The position numbers were made by a program, and so were the translations under genes. Shown in pieces: positions 44,072-52,830 of a stretch of 64,000 nt of DNA. Position 1 is the first letter of the stretch. The number at the start of each line of letters is the position of its first letter. The stretch comes from Arthrobacter mangrovi (GTDB taxonomy: Bacteria > Actinomycetota > Actinomycetes > Actinomycetales > Micrococcaceae): the NCBI RefSeq assembly GCF_026011795.1, contig NZ_BRVS01000007.1:1-64000 (forward strand), written 5' to 3'. The notes under the pieces were generated by a model that saw only the letters and a list, made by a program, of their open reading frames with translations, searched no databases and was not told where the DNA came from.

Positions 44072-44485
44072 ATGCTGACAGCACGGGAAATCATGACGGG
44101 CAATGCCGAATGCATCGGTGAGAACGAGACGCTGGAGGCGGCGGCCCGCAAGATGCTCGAGCTGGATGTCGGATCGCTGCCCATCTGCGGCGAGGACAAC
44201 CGGCTCAAGGGAATGCTGACGGACCGCGACATCGTCACTAAATGCCTGGCCCGCGGCGGCGATCCCCGGACGGCGAAGGCGGGCGAACTGGCCGAGGGCA
44301 AGCCCGTCACCATCGGGGCCGACGACGGCATTGAGGAAGCCATCCGGACCATGCAGTCCCACCAGGTGCGGCGGCTTCCCGTGATCGACGGACACGAGCT
44401 GGTCGGAATCCTCAGCCAGGCCGACATCGCCCGCAACTACCCCGAAGACCGGGTGGGGGACCTGGTCGAGTTCATTTCCTACTAG
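44072..44485 (+). CDS. tandem CBS-domain protein
   Basis: A 137-residue protein consisting of two CBS domains (a Bateman module): AREIMTGNAECIGENETLEA opens the first, with LTDRDIVTK; KPVTIGADDGIEEAIRTM and ILSQADIARN mark the second. Such modules bind adenine nucleotides and act as energy or stress sensors. The ATG at 44072 follows GGAG; an in-frame GTG lies nine bases earlier. It ends 17 bases before the ThDP enzyme, suggesting co-transcription and perhaps regulation of that enzyme. Confidence 0.88.
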   Translation: MLTAREIMTGNAECIGENETLEAAARKMLELDVGSLPICGEDNRLKGMLTDRDIVTKCLARGGDPRTAKAGELAEGKPVTIGADDGIEEAIRTMQSHQVRRLPVIDGHELVGILSQADIARNYPEDRVGDLVEFISY

Positions 44486-44502
44486 TCGGAGGAGCGGCCC
44501 GC

Positions 44503-46281
44503 ATGCCCCAGCGCAGCGCAGCCGACGTCATGGTCGAACGGCTCGAGGCCTGGGGCGTGCCCCGCGTCTTCGGGTACAGCGGCGACGGCATCAACACGTT
44601 CATGGGCGCGCTGCGCCGGGCGGGCACGGTCGACTTCGTCCAGGCCCGGCACGAGGAGAACGCCGCCTTCATGGCCGCCGGCCATGCGAAATACACAGGC
44701 ACCGTCGGCGTCGTAACCTCGACCCAGGGTCCGGGCGCCATCCACCTGCTCAACGGGCTCTACGATGCCAAGCTGGACGGTGCGCCCGTGGTCGCGCTCG
44801 TGGGCCAGCAGTCCCGCAGCGTCCTCGGTTCGGGCTATATGCAGGAGATCGACCTGGCCCTGCTGATGCGCGATGTCGCCTGCTACCGGCAGCAGGTGGA
44901 TTCCGCCGAGGCCCTTCCCATGGCCATGGACCGCGCCTTCAAGGCCGCACTGACGCACCGCGGCCCCGCCGTCGTTATTGTTCCCCACGACGTGCAGAAA
45001 CTGCCCGCCGCCGAGCTGGAGCACGAACACGGGATCCTGGTCACATCACCGCAGTGGCGTCCGTCGACGGCGCTTCCCCAGGCCGCCGACCTGCAGGCGG
45101 CCGCGGACGTGCTCAACGCAGGACACAGGATTGCGCTGCTCGTTGGCCAGGGCGCGCGCGGCGCCGCGCAGCAGGTCGAAGCGGTGGCGGAACGGCTCGG
45201 CGCCGGAATCGCAACGAGCCTGCTGGGCAAGCCCTTCGTCGACGAGCGGCTGCCCTATGCCGCCGGAACGATGGGACACCTCGGAACCGGCGCGAGCGGC
45301 AAGCTCCTCGGCAACTGCGACACGCTCCTCATCATCGGGTCGAAGGACCCTTGGACGGAGTTCTATCCGCCGCCCGGATCGGCGCGGGCCGTGCAGATCG
45401 ATGCCAACCCGGCCGCGATCGGCATCCGCTATCCCGTGGAGGCAGGCCTCGCCGGCGATGCCGCACCCACCCTGGAGGCCCTGCTGCCGCTGCTGTCCGG
45501 CACCCCGGATGCAGCCTGGCAGGACAGAGTCGGACAGTGGGTCGAGGACTGGCGCGGGCTGTCCGAACGCCGGGCCATGACGCCGGCCAGCCCGATCAAT
45601 CCCGAGCGGGTGCTGCACGAGCTCAGCGGACGGTTCCCGCAGGATGCGCGGCTGGCTGTCGATGTGGGCAGCTGCGTCTACTGGTACGCCCGGCAGCTCG
45701 TGCTGCCGAGGGGAGTCCAGGCCCACCTCTCCGGCACGCTGGCGAGCATGGGGTGTTCCATTCCGTACGCCCTCGCCGCGAAGCTTGACCGGCCCGCGGC
45801 GCCGGTGATCGCCGTAAGCGGCGACGGGGCACTGCAGATGGCCGGACTGTCCGAACTGATCACCGTGGCCAGGCTTTGGCGCCAGTGGGCCGACCCCCGC
45901 TTCGTCATCTGCGTCCTCAACAACCGGGAGCTGGCGGAGGTGACGTGGGAACAGCGGGAAATGGAGGGCGAACCGCGGTTCGACGCCAGCCAGGCCATCC
46001 CGGAGTTCGACTATGCCGGCTATGCCCGCCTGCTCGGGCTGGAGGGGATGCGCGTTGATGATCCGGAGCAGGTCGGTCCGGCCTGGGAAAGGGCGCTGGC
46101 CGCGGAGCGTCCCTTCCTGCTGGACTTCGTGACCGATCCGGAAGTGCCGCTGCTGCCGCCGTTCCCGGCGGGCAAGGAGAAGGCCGAAGATATGCAGGAG
46201 GCACTCGGGGAAGAAGGCGGCTCCGGCCGGCACGCGAGCCGCCTGCTGGAGCAGTACGTCCGCCAGGAAGAGCAGGGGTAG
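44503..46281 (+). CDS. ThDP-dependent pyruvate oxidase/decarboxylase-type enzyme
   Basis: A 592-residue three-domain thiamine-diphosphate enzyme. The catalytic Glu51 is in ARHEENAAFMAAGHAKYTG; the C-terminal ThDP motif starts AVSGDGALQMAG and ends VLNNRELAEV. GYSGDGINTFMGAL and the overall pattern are closer to pyruvate oxidase-type enzymes than to acetolactate synthase, and no small regulatory subunit gene follows. The product could be acetate or acetyl-phosphate; the substrate is not proven. The C-terminal ~35 residues are charged and may bind membrane or lipid as in PoxB (inference). It overlaps no gene and converges with FUSC. Confidence 0.87.
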   Translation: MPQRSAADVMVERLEAWGVPRVFGYSGDGINTFMGALRRAGTVDFVQARHEENAAFMAAGHAKYTGTVGVVTSTQGPGAIHLLNGLYDAKLDGAPVVALVGQQSRSVLGSGYMQEIDLALLMRDVACYRQQVDSAEALPMAMDRAFKAALTHRGPAVVIVPHDVQKLPAAELEHEHGILVTSPQWRPSTALPQAADLQAAADVLNAGHRIALLVGQGARGAAQQVEAVAERLGAGIATSLLGKPFVDERLPYAAGTMGHLGTGASGKLLGNCDTLLIIGSKDPWTEFYPPPGSARAVQIDANPAAIGIRYPVEAGLAGDAAPTLEALLPLLSGTPDAAWQDRVGQWVEDWRGLSERRAMTPASPINPERVLHELSGRFPQDARLAVDVGSCVYWYARQLVLPRGVQAHLSGTLASMGCSIPYALAAKLDRPAAPVIAVSGDGALQMAGLSELITVARLWRQWADPRFVICVLNNRELAEVTWEQREMEGEPRFDASQAIPEFDYAGYARLLGLEGMRVDDPEQVGPAWERALAAERPFLLDFVTDPEVPLLPPFPAGKEKAEDMQEALGEEGGSGRHASRLLEQYVRQEEQG

Positions 46282-46302
46282 GACCCGGCGCCCCGGCACC
46301 AT

Positions 46303-47445
46303 TCAGGCGGCTTCGTCGTCCTTGTCCGCGTCCTCGTCCGTGCCCGTCGCGATCCTCACGGTTTCGATGATTCGACGCACGGAGGTTGCGACGCTGGCGG
46401 CGGGGCTCAGAGCCCCCGCACCGGCATCGGTTCGGGCATCGACCGCCTGCAGCAGCCCGTCAAGCTGCTCCTCGGCGGCCTGCAGGCGCTCCGGCAAATC
46501 GTCGTCGCCGGATTCCCAGGCATGGAGGATGTCCGCCGCGGAGCATAGGGTGTCGGACAAGGGCTCGAACAGGCCGTCCGGGAGCTCCCCGGAGAGCGGC
46601 TTCAGCCCTCCGGCGCCGGCCAGCACGTCCGTGATGTCTTTGACATGGAACGCGACGGTCTCCAGCGCGCGAAGGGTCTGGTAGTCGGTGCCCACGTCCC
46701 GGTTGAGGCGGCGGGCGCGCGGATTGCCCTTGCGGCTTTCATCGGCATGGTAGACGGCCTGACGGACCTCATGGCCCGTTGTGGAAATGTCGGAGTTGTA
46801 CCGCGTCCAGGCCTCCGGTTCCGGCGGCCACTCCTCGGTGAGCGCTGCCGCGAGTCCCTCCAGGTGCGAGGCCAGCATCGTGCGGAAACGCGATAGCTGC
46901 AGTACCGCGGCGCTGAAGTTCAGCGGGGGCCAGATGAGGGCGTTGACCAGCAGGCCGCAGCCGACTCCAACGGCCATCTGCACCGCATAGCCGATGGAAT
47001 AGTCCTCGGCATCCTGGCCGCCGATGATGAGCACGAAGAGGGCGGCCATCGGCACGTAGTCCCTGCCGTAGCCCAGGGCTCCGATGCCGGACAGCAGCAC
47101 CGCGATCCCGACCACCAGCGGAATGGTCACCAGGTTCGGCTGGACGAACACCACCACGGCGCCTGCCAGCAGCACGCCCACCAGCAGCCCCGCCAAAGTC
47201 TGCAGGCCGGCCTTGACCGAGCCCATGAGGGTCGGATACATGCTGACCAGCGCGCCCAGCGGCGCGTAGTAGGGGTATTCGTCGGCCACGCCCGGCATGT
47301 AGGGGGCAACGAACCAGGCGATGGCGACGGCGATCGCCGCCTTGACCGCCAGCAGGATGCGCGCCTTGCTCCAGTTGATTTCCATCCAGGACACCACGCG
47401 GCGCAACGCTGTGGGGGCTTTGAGTGCTAAGGCCATATGTTCCAT
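46303..47445 (-). CDS. FUSC-family membrane protein
   Basis: About 380 residues, starting at the ATG at 47445 (MEHMALALKA) or the one nine bases inside. The N-terminal half has about six hydrophobic helices in the pattern of the FUSC/fusaric-acid-resistance family, including ADEYPYYAPLGALVSMYPT and AGLLVGVLLAGAVVV. The C-terminal half is a soluble helical domain with an acidic end. FUSC proteins are associated with efflux of aromatic acids or with envelope stress. It is convergent with the ThDP enzyme and divergent from the universal stress protein. Confidence 0.85.
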   Translation of the reverse strand: MEHMALALKAPTALRRVVSWMEINWSKARILLAVKAAIAVAIAWFVAPYMPGVADEYPYYAPLGALVSMYPTLMGSVKAGLQTLAGLLVGVLLAGAVVVFVQPNLVTIPLVVGIAVLLSGIGALGYGRDYVPMAALFVLIIGGQDAEDYSIGYAVQMAVGVGCGLLVNALIWPPLNFSAAVLQLSRFRTMLASHLEGLAAALTEEWPPEPEAWTRYNSDISTTGHEVRQAVYHADESRKGNPRARRLNRDVGTDYQTLRALETVAFHVKDITDVLAGAGGLKPLSGELPDGLFEPLSDTLCSAADILHAWESGDDDLPERLQAAEEQLDGLLQAVDARTDAGAGALSPAASVATSVRRIIETVRIATGTDEDADKDDEAA

Positions 47446-47546
47446 CTTCACAGCCCCTCTGCCCGCCCGCCACCGAATCGTCATTCCCGGCGCCATGCCG
47501 CCCATCACTCTTGTCGGCATGCCGCCGGTGCGGCGAGACTAGTGCC

Positions 47547-48029
47547 ATGGCAGAGACGGGCGAGGCCCCGACCCCGGGCCAATCCGCGGGCGAACCGGCG
47601 GGCGGGCTGATCGTCGTCGGAGTGGACGGCTCGCCGCTGTCCATCGCCGCCCTTCGCTACGCCGGACGGCTGGCGGAGTCGCTCGGCTGCACCATCGAGG
47701 CGTTGGCCGTGTGGCAGTACCATATGGCGCTGGGCACCTTCACGCCACTGGATTGGACGCCCGAGGAGGACACCCGCGAACTCCTGGACCAGGCCGTGCG
47801 CGAGGCCTTCGGCAGCGACCCGCCCGCAGGCCTGCGCCGCACGGTGCGGCAGGGGCATGCGGCAAGCGTCCTGGCGAAGGCAGGCGCCGGGGCCGACATG
47901 CTGATCGTCGGCAGCCGCGGACACGGCGGCTTTGCGGGGATGCTGCTCGGTTCCGTCAGCGCCTCGGTCTCAGCCCACGCCCGCTGCCCGGTGTTGATCA
48001 TTCATCCGGAGCCTGCGCCAAAAAAGTAG
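47547..48029 (+). CDS. universal stress protein (UspA family)
   Basis: A 160-residue single-domain USP. It has VVGVDGSPLSIAALRYA at the N-terminus and the ATP-binding motif VGSRGHGGFAGMLLGSVSASV near the C-terminus, followed by HARCPVLII. The first ~20 residues form a short Pro/Gly-rich extension. It is cytoplasmic and binds ATP; the family responds to energy starvation, hypoxia and oxidative stress. The ATG at 47547 has no strong ribosome-binding site. It diverges from FUSC across about 100 bases. Confidence 0.92.
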   Translation: MAETGEAPTPGQSAGEPAGGLIVVGVDGSPLSIAALRYAGRLAESLGCTIEALAVWQYHMALGTFTPLDWTPEEDTRELLDQAVREAFGSDPPAGLRRTVRQGHAASVLAKAGAGADMLIVGSRGHGGFAGMLLGSVSASVSAHARCPVLIIHPEPAPKK

Positions 48030-48085
48030 GCGGTCTCGCGCGCTCTCCCGCGGCAGCCGGCGGCCGCCTGCGCTGCGCTCCGGCC

Positions 48086-48931
48086 TCAGCGCGCCGCAAC
48101 GAACGGCGACATCCCGGCATGGCTCAGCTCCGAGGCCGCCCCGATCAGCACGAGCACGACGTAGGCACTGACAGGCACCAGGAGGAGCCACTCCCGCCAG
48201 GACCCGGCGTTGCCCAGCAGGGGCAGCGCGAAGCTGCCGTTGGGTCGCCAGATCCGCCGCAGGCCGGGAACCTTGCGCAGTGCCTTCGGCGGACGGATCC
48301 GCAGCGGCCACCAGAGGTTGATGCCGCCGGTGGTGACCATGTCCCCGAGGAGGTGGACGACGACGCCGATCGCCATCGCGAGCGGGAACCAGTTCTGGTG
48401 TTCGGGTGCGAACGCAGTAATGAAGGCGGCGACGGCGATACCGACCGCCCAGGGCGTTTTCCGGAGCCGGTCCGGAATGAACTTCAGGGCTTTGGCGGCG
48501 AAGGCGACCAGCAGAATGCAGAGCAGCCCCGCCGCTGGGTAGACCGTTCCAAACCGCTGCGTCTCGAAGCTCGGGAGCCCGGCCAGCCAGGCCAAGGCCA
48601 CGAACACGGCCACCCCTAGGACGGAGTGGGTGCCGCGCCTGTGGCCTCCGGCCAGGTCGCCGACAGCTGAACACACAATGTTGGAAACCGGAGGCAGCGA
48701 GTGGGCGATGGTGGCGCGGTGATGGTCTGCGTCGGGGACCAGGGCCGCGCCGGCCGTCACGAGGGCACCGCTGATCACGCCGGCAGGGCCGACATCCAGC
48801 AGCCCGGCTCCCAGCAGGACGGGCTGCTGCGCCCAATCCGCGCTGATGACGGACGCCAGCGAGACTTCGAACTGTGTGGTCAGGGCAATCCAGGCGGCGG
48901 CTCCGCTGGCGGCATGGTGGGCACCGAGCAT
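48086..48931 (-). CDS. YdjM/DUF457-type membrane metal-dependent hydrolase
   Basis: A 281-residue multi-pass membrane protein with the family's His/Asp positions: an N-terminal MLGAHHAASGAAAW, LVPDADHHRATIAHS, GGHRRGTHS and VVVHLLGDMVTTGG. About seven to eight hydrophobic segments are visible. YdjM-type proteins are predicted metal-dependent hydrolases acting on lipid-like substrates; the function is unproven. GAGGA lies about ten bases before the ATG. It converges with the USP gene. Confidence 0.82.
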   Translation of the reverse strand: MLGAHHAASGAAAWIALTTQFEVSLASVISADWAQQPVLLGAGLLDVGPAGVISGALVTAGAALVPDADHHRATIAHSLPPVSNIVCSAVGDLAGGHRRGTHSVLGVAVFVALAWLAGLPSFETQRFGTVYPAAGLLCILLVAFAAKALKFIPDRLRKTPWAVGIAVAAFITAFAPEHQNWFPLAMAIGVVVHLLGDMVTTGGINLWWPLRIRPPKALRKVPGLRRIWRPNGSFALPLLGNAGSWREWLLLVPVSAYVVLVLIGAASELSHAGMSPFVAAR

Positions 48932-48998
48932 CGGAACCGGCTTCCTCTCGAGTTGGGGTGTGGCATTGCGCCGGTTCGAAGTCTAGCCTCCGGGAGTG

Positions 48999-49295
48999 TC
49001 AGTCTTTCTCTTCCCACCTCACGTCGAGATTGCGGAAGACCGGGGGTCCGTCGCAGAGCTCCGCGAACCGGGCTGCGAACTCAGTGGTTTCCGGGCGGCG
49101 CGAATTCTCCATCGCGGACACATAGGAGTCGAATTCGACAATATGCAGGTACGTCCCGGGACGGTCGCGATCAGCCGTCGCAAGGATCCTGCGGAAGGTC
49201 GCCGGTGTGCCGCCGGACCGGGAAGGCCTCCCGAGCTGTTCGATCTCCTCTATCCGCGAGGTCTGGAATTCGATGATCTGGATAAAGCCGGCCAT
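48999..49295 (-). CDS. small dimeric alpha/beta-barrel (ABM-like) protein
   Basis: A 98-residue protein with the ferredoxin-like pattern of the dimeric alpha/beta barrel superfamily: FIQIIEFQTSRIEEIEQL, RRILATADRDRPGTYLHIVE and SYVSAMENSRRPET, then AARFAELCDGPPVFRNLDV. Antibiotic-biosynthesis-monooxygenase-like and EthD-like proteins have this form. No catalytic residues can be assigned. AAGGA lies before the ATG. It is probably monocistronic. Confidence 0.72.
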   Translation of the reverse strand: MAGFIQIIEFQTSRIEEIEQLGRPSRSGGTPATFRRILATADRDRPGTYLHIVEFDSYVSAMENSRRPETTEFAARFAELCDGPPVFRNLDVRWEEKD

Positions 49296-49407
49296 GACGG
49301 TTCCTTACCTGGATGATTCGGATGCCGCTCAGGGTAGGCCCGGGCCAATGTGGTGACAATCACCAATTCCGGGGGCCCAGGCCGTCTGCCGAGGGAACCC
49401 GGGATGC

Positions 49408-49444
49408 AAAAAGACCCCGGAGAACAACTGGTTCTCCGGGGTCT
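49408..49444 (-). terminator. Rho-independent terminator of tRNA-Leu
   Basis: A perfect 14-bp stem (49412-49425 with 49431-49444), a five-base loop, and a T5 run on the minus strand (49412 down to 49408). It lies directly after the tRNA gene. Confidence 0.93.
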
Positions 49445-49452
49445 CATCCTTG

Positions 49453-49536
49453 TGCGCGGAGGGGGACTTGAACCCCCACCCTCAATAAGAGGACTAGCAC
49501 CTCAAGCTAGCGCGTCTGCCATTCCGCCACCCGCGC
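49453..49536 (-). tRNA. tRNA-Leu(GAG)
   Basis: An 84-base class II tRNA. The minus strand begins GCGCGGGUGGCGGAAUGGCA; the anticodon stem CUAGC/GCUAG encloses loop UUGAGGU with anticodon GAG, which reads CUC and CUU. A long variable arm (CCUCUUAUUGAGGG region) marks leucine, and the T arm GGGGGUUCAAGUCCCCC is perfect. The acceptor stem closes except for a G-U pair. The discriminator is A, and CCA is not encoded. A strong terminator follows. No integrase or attachment-site repeat lies beside it. The 191 bases upstream hold its promoter region and no other gene. Confidence 0.96.
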
Positions 49537-49727
49537 AGGTGGTGTTCTCAGGTCCCGGTCTCGACCGATTCCTTCGAAGCAGCGAGAAAAACTCTAACAC
49601 GTTTTTCCGGAAGTACTTAATCGGCGCCGACCAGGCCGGGCGGGCCGGCCGGCAGGCTCCGATTTCCTCCCCGTCCGCGCAGGTCATCGGTAGGCTGGAG
49701 CCACCAGACGACTGCTAGGAGCCCGCC

Positions 49728-51032
49728 ATGCCCGCAATTTCGCCCGAGGATGAGGTCGCCCGGATCTGCAGCGAACTCATCCGCTTCGACACGTCCAACT
49801 ACGGGGGCAATGAAGGCCCGGGGGAGCGGGCCGCTGCCGAATACACCGCAGGACTGCTCGAGGAAGCCGGCCTGCAGGCGGAAATTTTCGAGTCGGCCCC
49901 CGGACGGGCCTCACTGGTCGCCCGGATGACCGGGGAGGACCCCTCGGCCGGTGCACTCGTCGTCCACGGCCATCTGGACGTGGTGCCCGCCCAAAAGGAG
50001 GACTGGCAGGTCGACCCGTTCAGCGGCGAGGAACGCGACGGCCTGGTCTGGGGCCGCGGCGCGGTCGACATGAAGGATATGGACGCCATGATCCTGGCGG
50101 TCGCCCGGGACATGGCCCGGACCGGTGTCCGGCCCAAGCGCGATCTGGTGTTCGCCTTCTTCGCGGATGAGGAGGCCGGCGGCAAGTACGGTGCGCGCTG
50201 GGCAGTGGACAACCGGCCTGAACTCTTCGACGGCGCCACGGAGGCCATCTCCGAGGTCGGCGGCTTCTCCGCCACGATCGGCGGCAAACGCGCCTACATG
50301 CTGCAGACCGCGGAAAAGGGCATCGCCTGGCTGCGGCTGGCAGTCATGGGACGGGCCGGGCACGGATCGCAGCTGAACACGGACAACGCCGTGACGACGC
50401 TGGCCCAGGCCGTCGGCCGGATCGGTGCCCATCAGTGGCCGATCGAGCTGACCGATACCACGCGCCGCTTCCTGGACGGCGTGACCGAACTGACCGGCGT
50501 CGAATTCGACCCGGACAACCCTGACATCCTGCTCAAGGAGCTGGGCACCGTGGCCCGGTTCGTCGGCGCGACGCTGCAGAACACCTCCAACCCGACCGTG
50601 CTGAAGGCCGGCTACAAGGAGAACGTCATCCCGGGCCTGGCCGAAGCACGGATCGATGCCCGGACGCTGCCGGGCCAGGATGAATTCGTGCTCGCCAAGA
50701 TCCGGGAGCTGGCGGGGGAGGGCGTCGACATCAGCTACGTCCACCAGGACCGCGCACTCGAGGTCCCCTTCTCGGGCAACCTGGTGGACGCCATGGTGGA
50801 CTCGCTGGCAGCGGAGGACCCGGACGCCGTCGTCCTGCCTTACACGCTTTCCGGGGGAACCGACAATAAGTCCCTGGCCCGGCTGGGCATCACCGGCTAC
50901 GGCTTCGCACCGCTGCGGCTGCCCGACGAACTGGACTTCACCGGGATGTTCCACGGCGTGGACGAACGCGTGCCGGTGGAATCGCTGAAGTTCGGGACAC
51001 GCGTGCTGGGGCGCCTGCTGAGGTCGTACTAG
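49728..51032 (+). CDS. M20 family metallopeptidase/deacylase
   Basis: A 434-residue co-catalytic zinc hydrolase. Metal ligands and catalytic residues are visible: His82 and Asp84 (VVHGHLDVVPA), bridging Asp114 (GRGAVDMKDMDA), catalytic Glu148 with Glu149 (FFADEEAGGKYG), and the C-terminal FHGVDERVPV. A dimerisation domain lies around residues 200-310. It is the DapE/ArgE/carboxypeptidase G2 type; substrate unassigned. It is followed 12 bases later by an acyl-CoA dehydrogenase gene on the same strand. Confidence 0.92.
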   Translation: MPAISPEDEVARICSELIRFDTSNYGGNEGPGERAAAEYTAGLLEEAGLQAEIFESAPGRASLVARMTGEDPSAGALVVHGHLDVVPAQKEDWQVDPFSGEERDGLVWGRGAVDMKDMDAMILAVARDMARTGVRPKRDLVFAFFADEEAGGKYGARWAVDNRPELFDGATEAISEVGGFSATIGGKRAYMLQTAEKGIAWLRLAVMGRAGHGSQLNTDNAVTTLAQAVGRIGAHQWPIELTDTTRRFLDGVTELTGVEFDPDNPDILLKELGTVARFVGATLQNTSNPTVLKAGYKENVIPGLAEARIDARTLPGQDEFVLAKIRELAGEGVDISYVHQDRALEVPFSGNLVDAMVDSLAAEDPDAVVLPYTLSGGTDNKSLARLGITGYGFAPLRLPDELDFTGMFHGVDERVPVESLKFGTRVLGRLLRSY

Positions 51033-51044
51033 GGAGGAGAACCA

Positions 51045-52202
51045 GTGCCGAAGACAGTGGACGAACTGCTGCCCGACCAACTGCTGGAGCGGATCCGCGG
51101 CCGGGCCGCCGGCTACGACGCGGCCAACAGCTTCTTCGACGAGGACCTGGCAGATCTCGCCGGCGCCGGCTACCTGAAGATGCTGGTCCCGGAGGCGGAG
51201 GGCGGCCTGGGCTGGAGCCTGCTCCAGGCAACCCGGGCACAGACCCGGCTGGCATCGGCGGCCCCTGCGACGGCGCTGGCCGTCAACATGCATCTGGTCT
51301 GGACCGGAGTGGCGCGCGTACTCGCCGAGCGCGGCGACGGAAGCATGGCCTTCGTGCTGGAGGAGGCGGGCCGGGGCGAGGTCTTCGGGTTCGGCGTCTC
51401 GGAGGCCGGGAACGACCACGTCCTCTTCGACTCCAGGACCGTTGCCCAGCCACTGGCCGACGGCAGCTACTCCTTCACGGGGGCGAAGGTGTTCACGAGC
51501 CTCTCGCCCGCCTGGACGCGGCTGGGTGTCTTCGGACGCGACGACACCGGCACGGCACCGCAGCTGGTGTGGGCGTTCGTGGACCGCCAGGCCCCCGGGT
51601 ACCGCATCAAGGAAGACTGGAACACATTGGGCATGCGTGCCAGCCAGTCCAATACGACGCTCCTGGAAGGAGTCGTGGCGCGGCCGGAGCGGGTGTTCCG
51701 CAAGCTGCCGGTCGGCCCCAATCCGGACCTGCTGGTCTTCGGCATCTTCGCCTGTTTCGAAATCCTGCTCTCCTCCGTCTACGCCGGAATCGGGCGGCGC
51801 GCGGTGGACCTCGCCGTGGAGAACAGCCACCGGCGACAATCGCTGAAGAGCGGGCGCAGCTACGCGCAGGACCCGGACATCCGCCGCCGCGTCGCCGAGG
51901 CCGCAATGGCCATGGACGGGATATACCCGCAGGTTGACGGGCTGGCCTCGGACGTGGACAACCGGGTGGACCATGGGAGCCAATGGTTCGCCAAACTGGC
52001 AGGACTGAAGGTCCGCACCACGGAAACGGCCAAGCAGGTCGTCGAGCAGGCGGTGCGCGTCTCCGGCGGCGCAGGCTATTTCCGCGGCGGCGAACTCGAG
52101 CGGCTCTACCGGGACGTACTGGCAGGCCTCTACCACCCCTCGGACGATGAGTCGGCCCACAGCACCGTGGCCAACGCCTGGCTGGGCCCGCTCGAAGACT
52201 GA
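51045..52202 (+). CDS. acyl-CoA dehydrogenase family flavoprotein
   Basis: A 385-residue protein with the three-domain acyl-CoA dehydrogenase fold. The middle domain has FGFGVSEAGNDHVLFDSRTV and TLGMRASQSNTTLLEGV; the C-terminal domain has the helical RVSGGAGYFRGGELERLYRD. A clear catalytic Glu is not identifiable, so it may be one of the divergent members that oxidise non-CoA substrates. The start is GTG at 51045 with GGGAGGAG upstream. It is in an apparent operon with the M20 gene. Confidence 0.87.
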   Translation: MPKTVDELLPDQLLERIRGRAAGYDAANSFFDEDLADLAGAGYLKMLVPEAEGGLGWSLLQATRAQTRLASAAPATALAVNMHLVWTGVARVLAERGDGSMAFVLEEAGRGEVFGFGVSEAGNDHVLFDSRTVAQPLADGSYSFTGAKVFTSLSPAWTRLGVFGRDDTGTAPQLVWAFVDRQAPGYRIKEDWNTLGMRASQSNTTLLEGVVARPERVFRKLPVGPNPDLLVFGIFACFEILLSSVYAGIGRRAVDLAVENSHRRQSLKSGRSYAQDPDIRRRVAEAAMAMDGIYPQVDGLASDVDNRVDHGSQWFAKLAGLKVRTTETAKQVVEQAVRVSGGAGYFRGGELERLYRDVLAGLYHPSDDESAHSTVANAWLGPLED

Positions 52203-52231
52203 AGCCCCCCCGAAGTACCGACCGCAAACAG

Positions 52232-52465
52232 CTAGACGGTGGCTTCCACGCGCAGGACCCTGCGGCGCAGCCAGTACTTGCGCCCGCCGCCGATATACAG
52301 CCGGGTGCGGACCAAGTCCCACTTGCCGTACTCGGCGTGCTCCGCCAGCGCGCGGCGCGCTTCCTTGATCGATTCGCCCTTGGACAGGGTCAGCACGAGG
52401 TACTCGTAGTCGCGGGCATGGTCACGCTCGCGCTGGCTCGTTCCGGTTCCGAATTGTTCCCTCAT
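52232..52465 (-). CDS. DUF5703 family protein
   Basis: A 77-residue basic protein with the actinobacterial DUF5703 pattern DYEYLVLTLSKGESIKEARR, AEHAEYGKWDL and RTRLYIGGGRKYWLRRRVLR. GGAGGG lies just before the ATG. Function unknown. It is divergent from the acidic protein that follows and convergent with the acyl-CoA dehydrogenase, 29 bases away. Confidence 0.8.
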   Translation of the reverse strand: MREQFGTGTSQRERDHARDYEYLVLTLSKGESIKEARRALAEHAEYGKWDLVRTRLYIGGGRKYWLRRRVLRVEATV

Positions 52466-52516
52466 TGCCCTCCGATCTCTTCACTTATTCTTCCCCCAAC
52501 GGCTAACGTCTACTAC

Positions 52517-52813
52517 ATGGCCATTGATCCGCGTGTCGCGCTCCAGTCATTCACCGCCGCCCTCGAAGAACACCTTGCCGCCGCGTCCAGCCGGCGCGGA
52601 GATAACGACCCGGCCGTGGAAGCGGCCTTCTCGTCCATTATGGAAACCTTCGAAGCCTATGAGGATGCACTTTACGACGCCTACGGCGAAGTTACACCCC
52701 TGGTGATTTACGACGAGACCGAGGACGAGGACGAGGAACGCGACGAGCAGGAAGACGATTACGACGACGTCGCGGATCCGTTCGACGATGACCTGGAGAT
52801 CGAGGAGAAGTAG
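52517..52813 (+). CDS. small acidic protein of unknown function
   Basis: A 98-residue protein. Residues 1-65 are helical (PRVALQSFTAALEEHLAAAS then AVEAAFSSIMETFEAYEDALYDAYGEVTPL); the last ~30 residues are almost entirely Asp/Glu. The ATG at 52517 is seven bases after a TAACGT box (52504-52509), so the transcript may be leaderless. I do not recognise a characterised family; the pattern recurs in Arthrobacter-type genomes as I recall. An acidic tail suggests interaction with a basic protein. Confidence 0.7.
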   Translation: MAIDPRVALQSFTAALEEHLAAASSRRGDNDPAVEAAFSSIMETFEAYEDALYDAYGEVTPLVIYDETEDEDEERDEQEDDYDDVADPFDDDLEIEEK

Positions 52814-52830
52814 CCGGCAGCGGCGCGGGA

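Noticed and set aside
44503-46281. Acetolactate synthase large subunit (ilvB)
   Set aside because: No ilvN small-subunit gene or ilvC follows, and the motif wording and context fit pyruvate oxidase-type enzymes better.
49453-49600. Integration site at tRNA-Leu
   Set aside because: No integrase, no repeated tRNA 3' end and no change in gene character beside it.
49911-52322. 803-codon open frame on the minus strand opposite the M20 and acyl-CoA dehydrogenase genes
   Set aside because: Both plus-strand genes carry full family motifs. The antisense product has no domain and the composition of a shadow frame.
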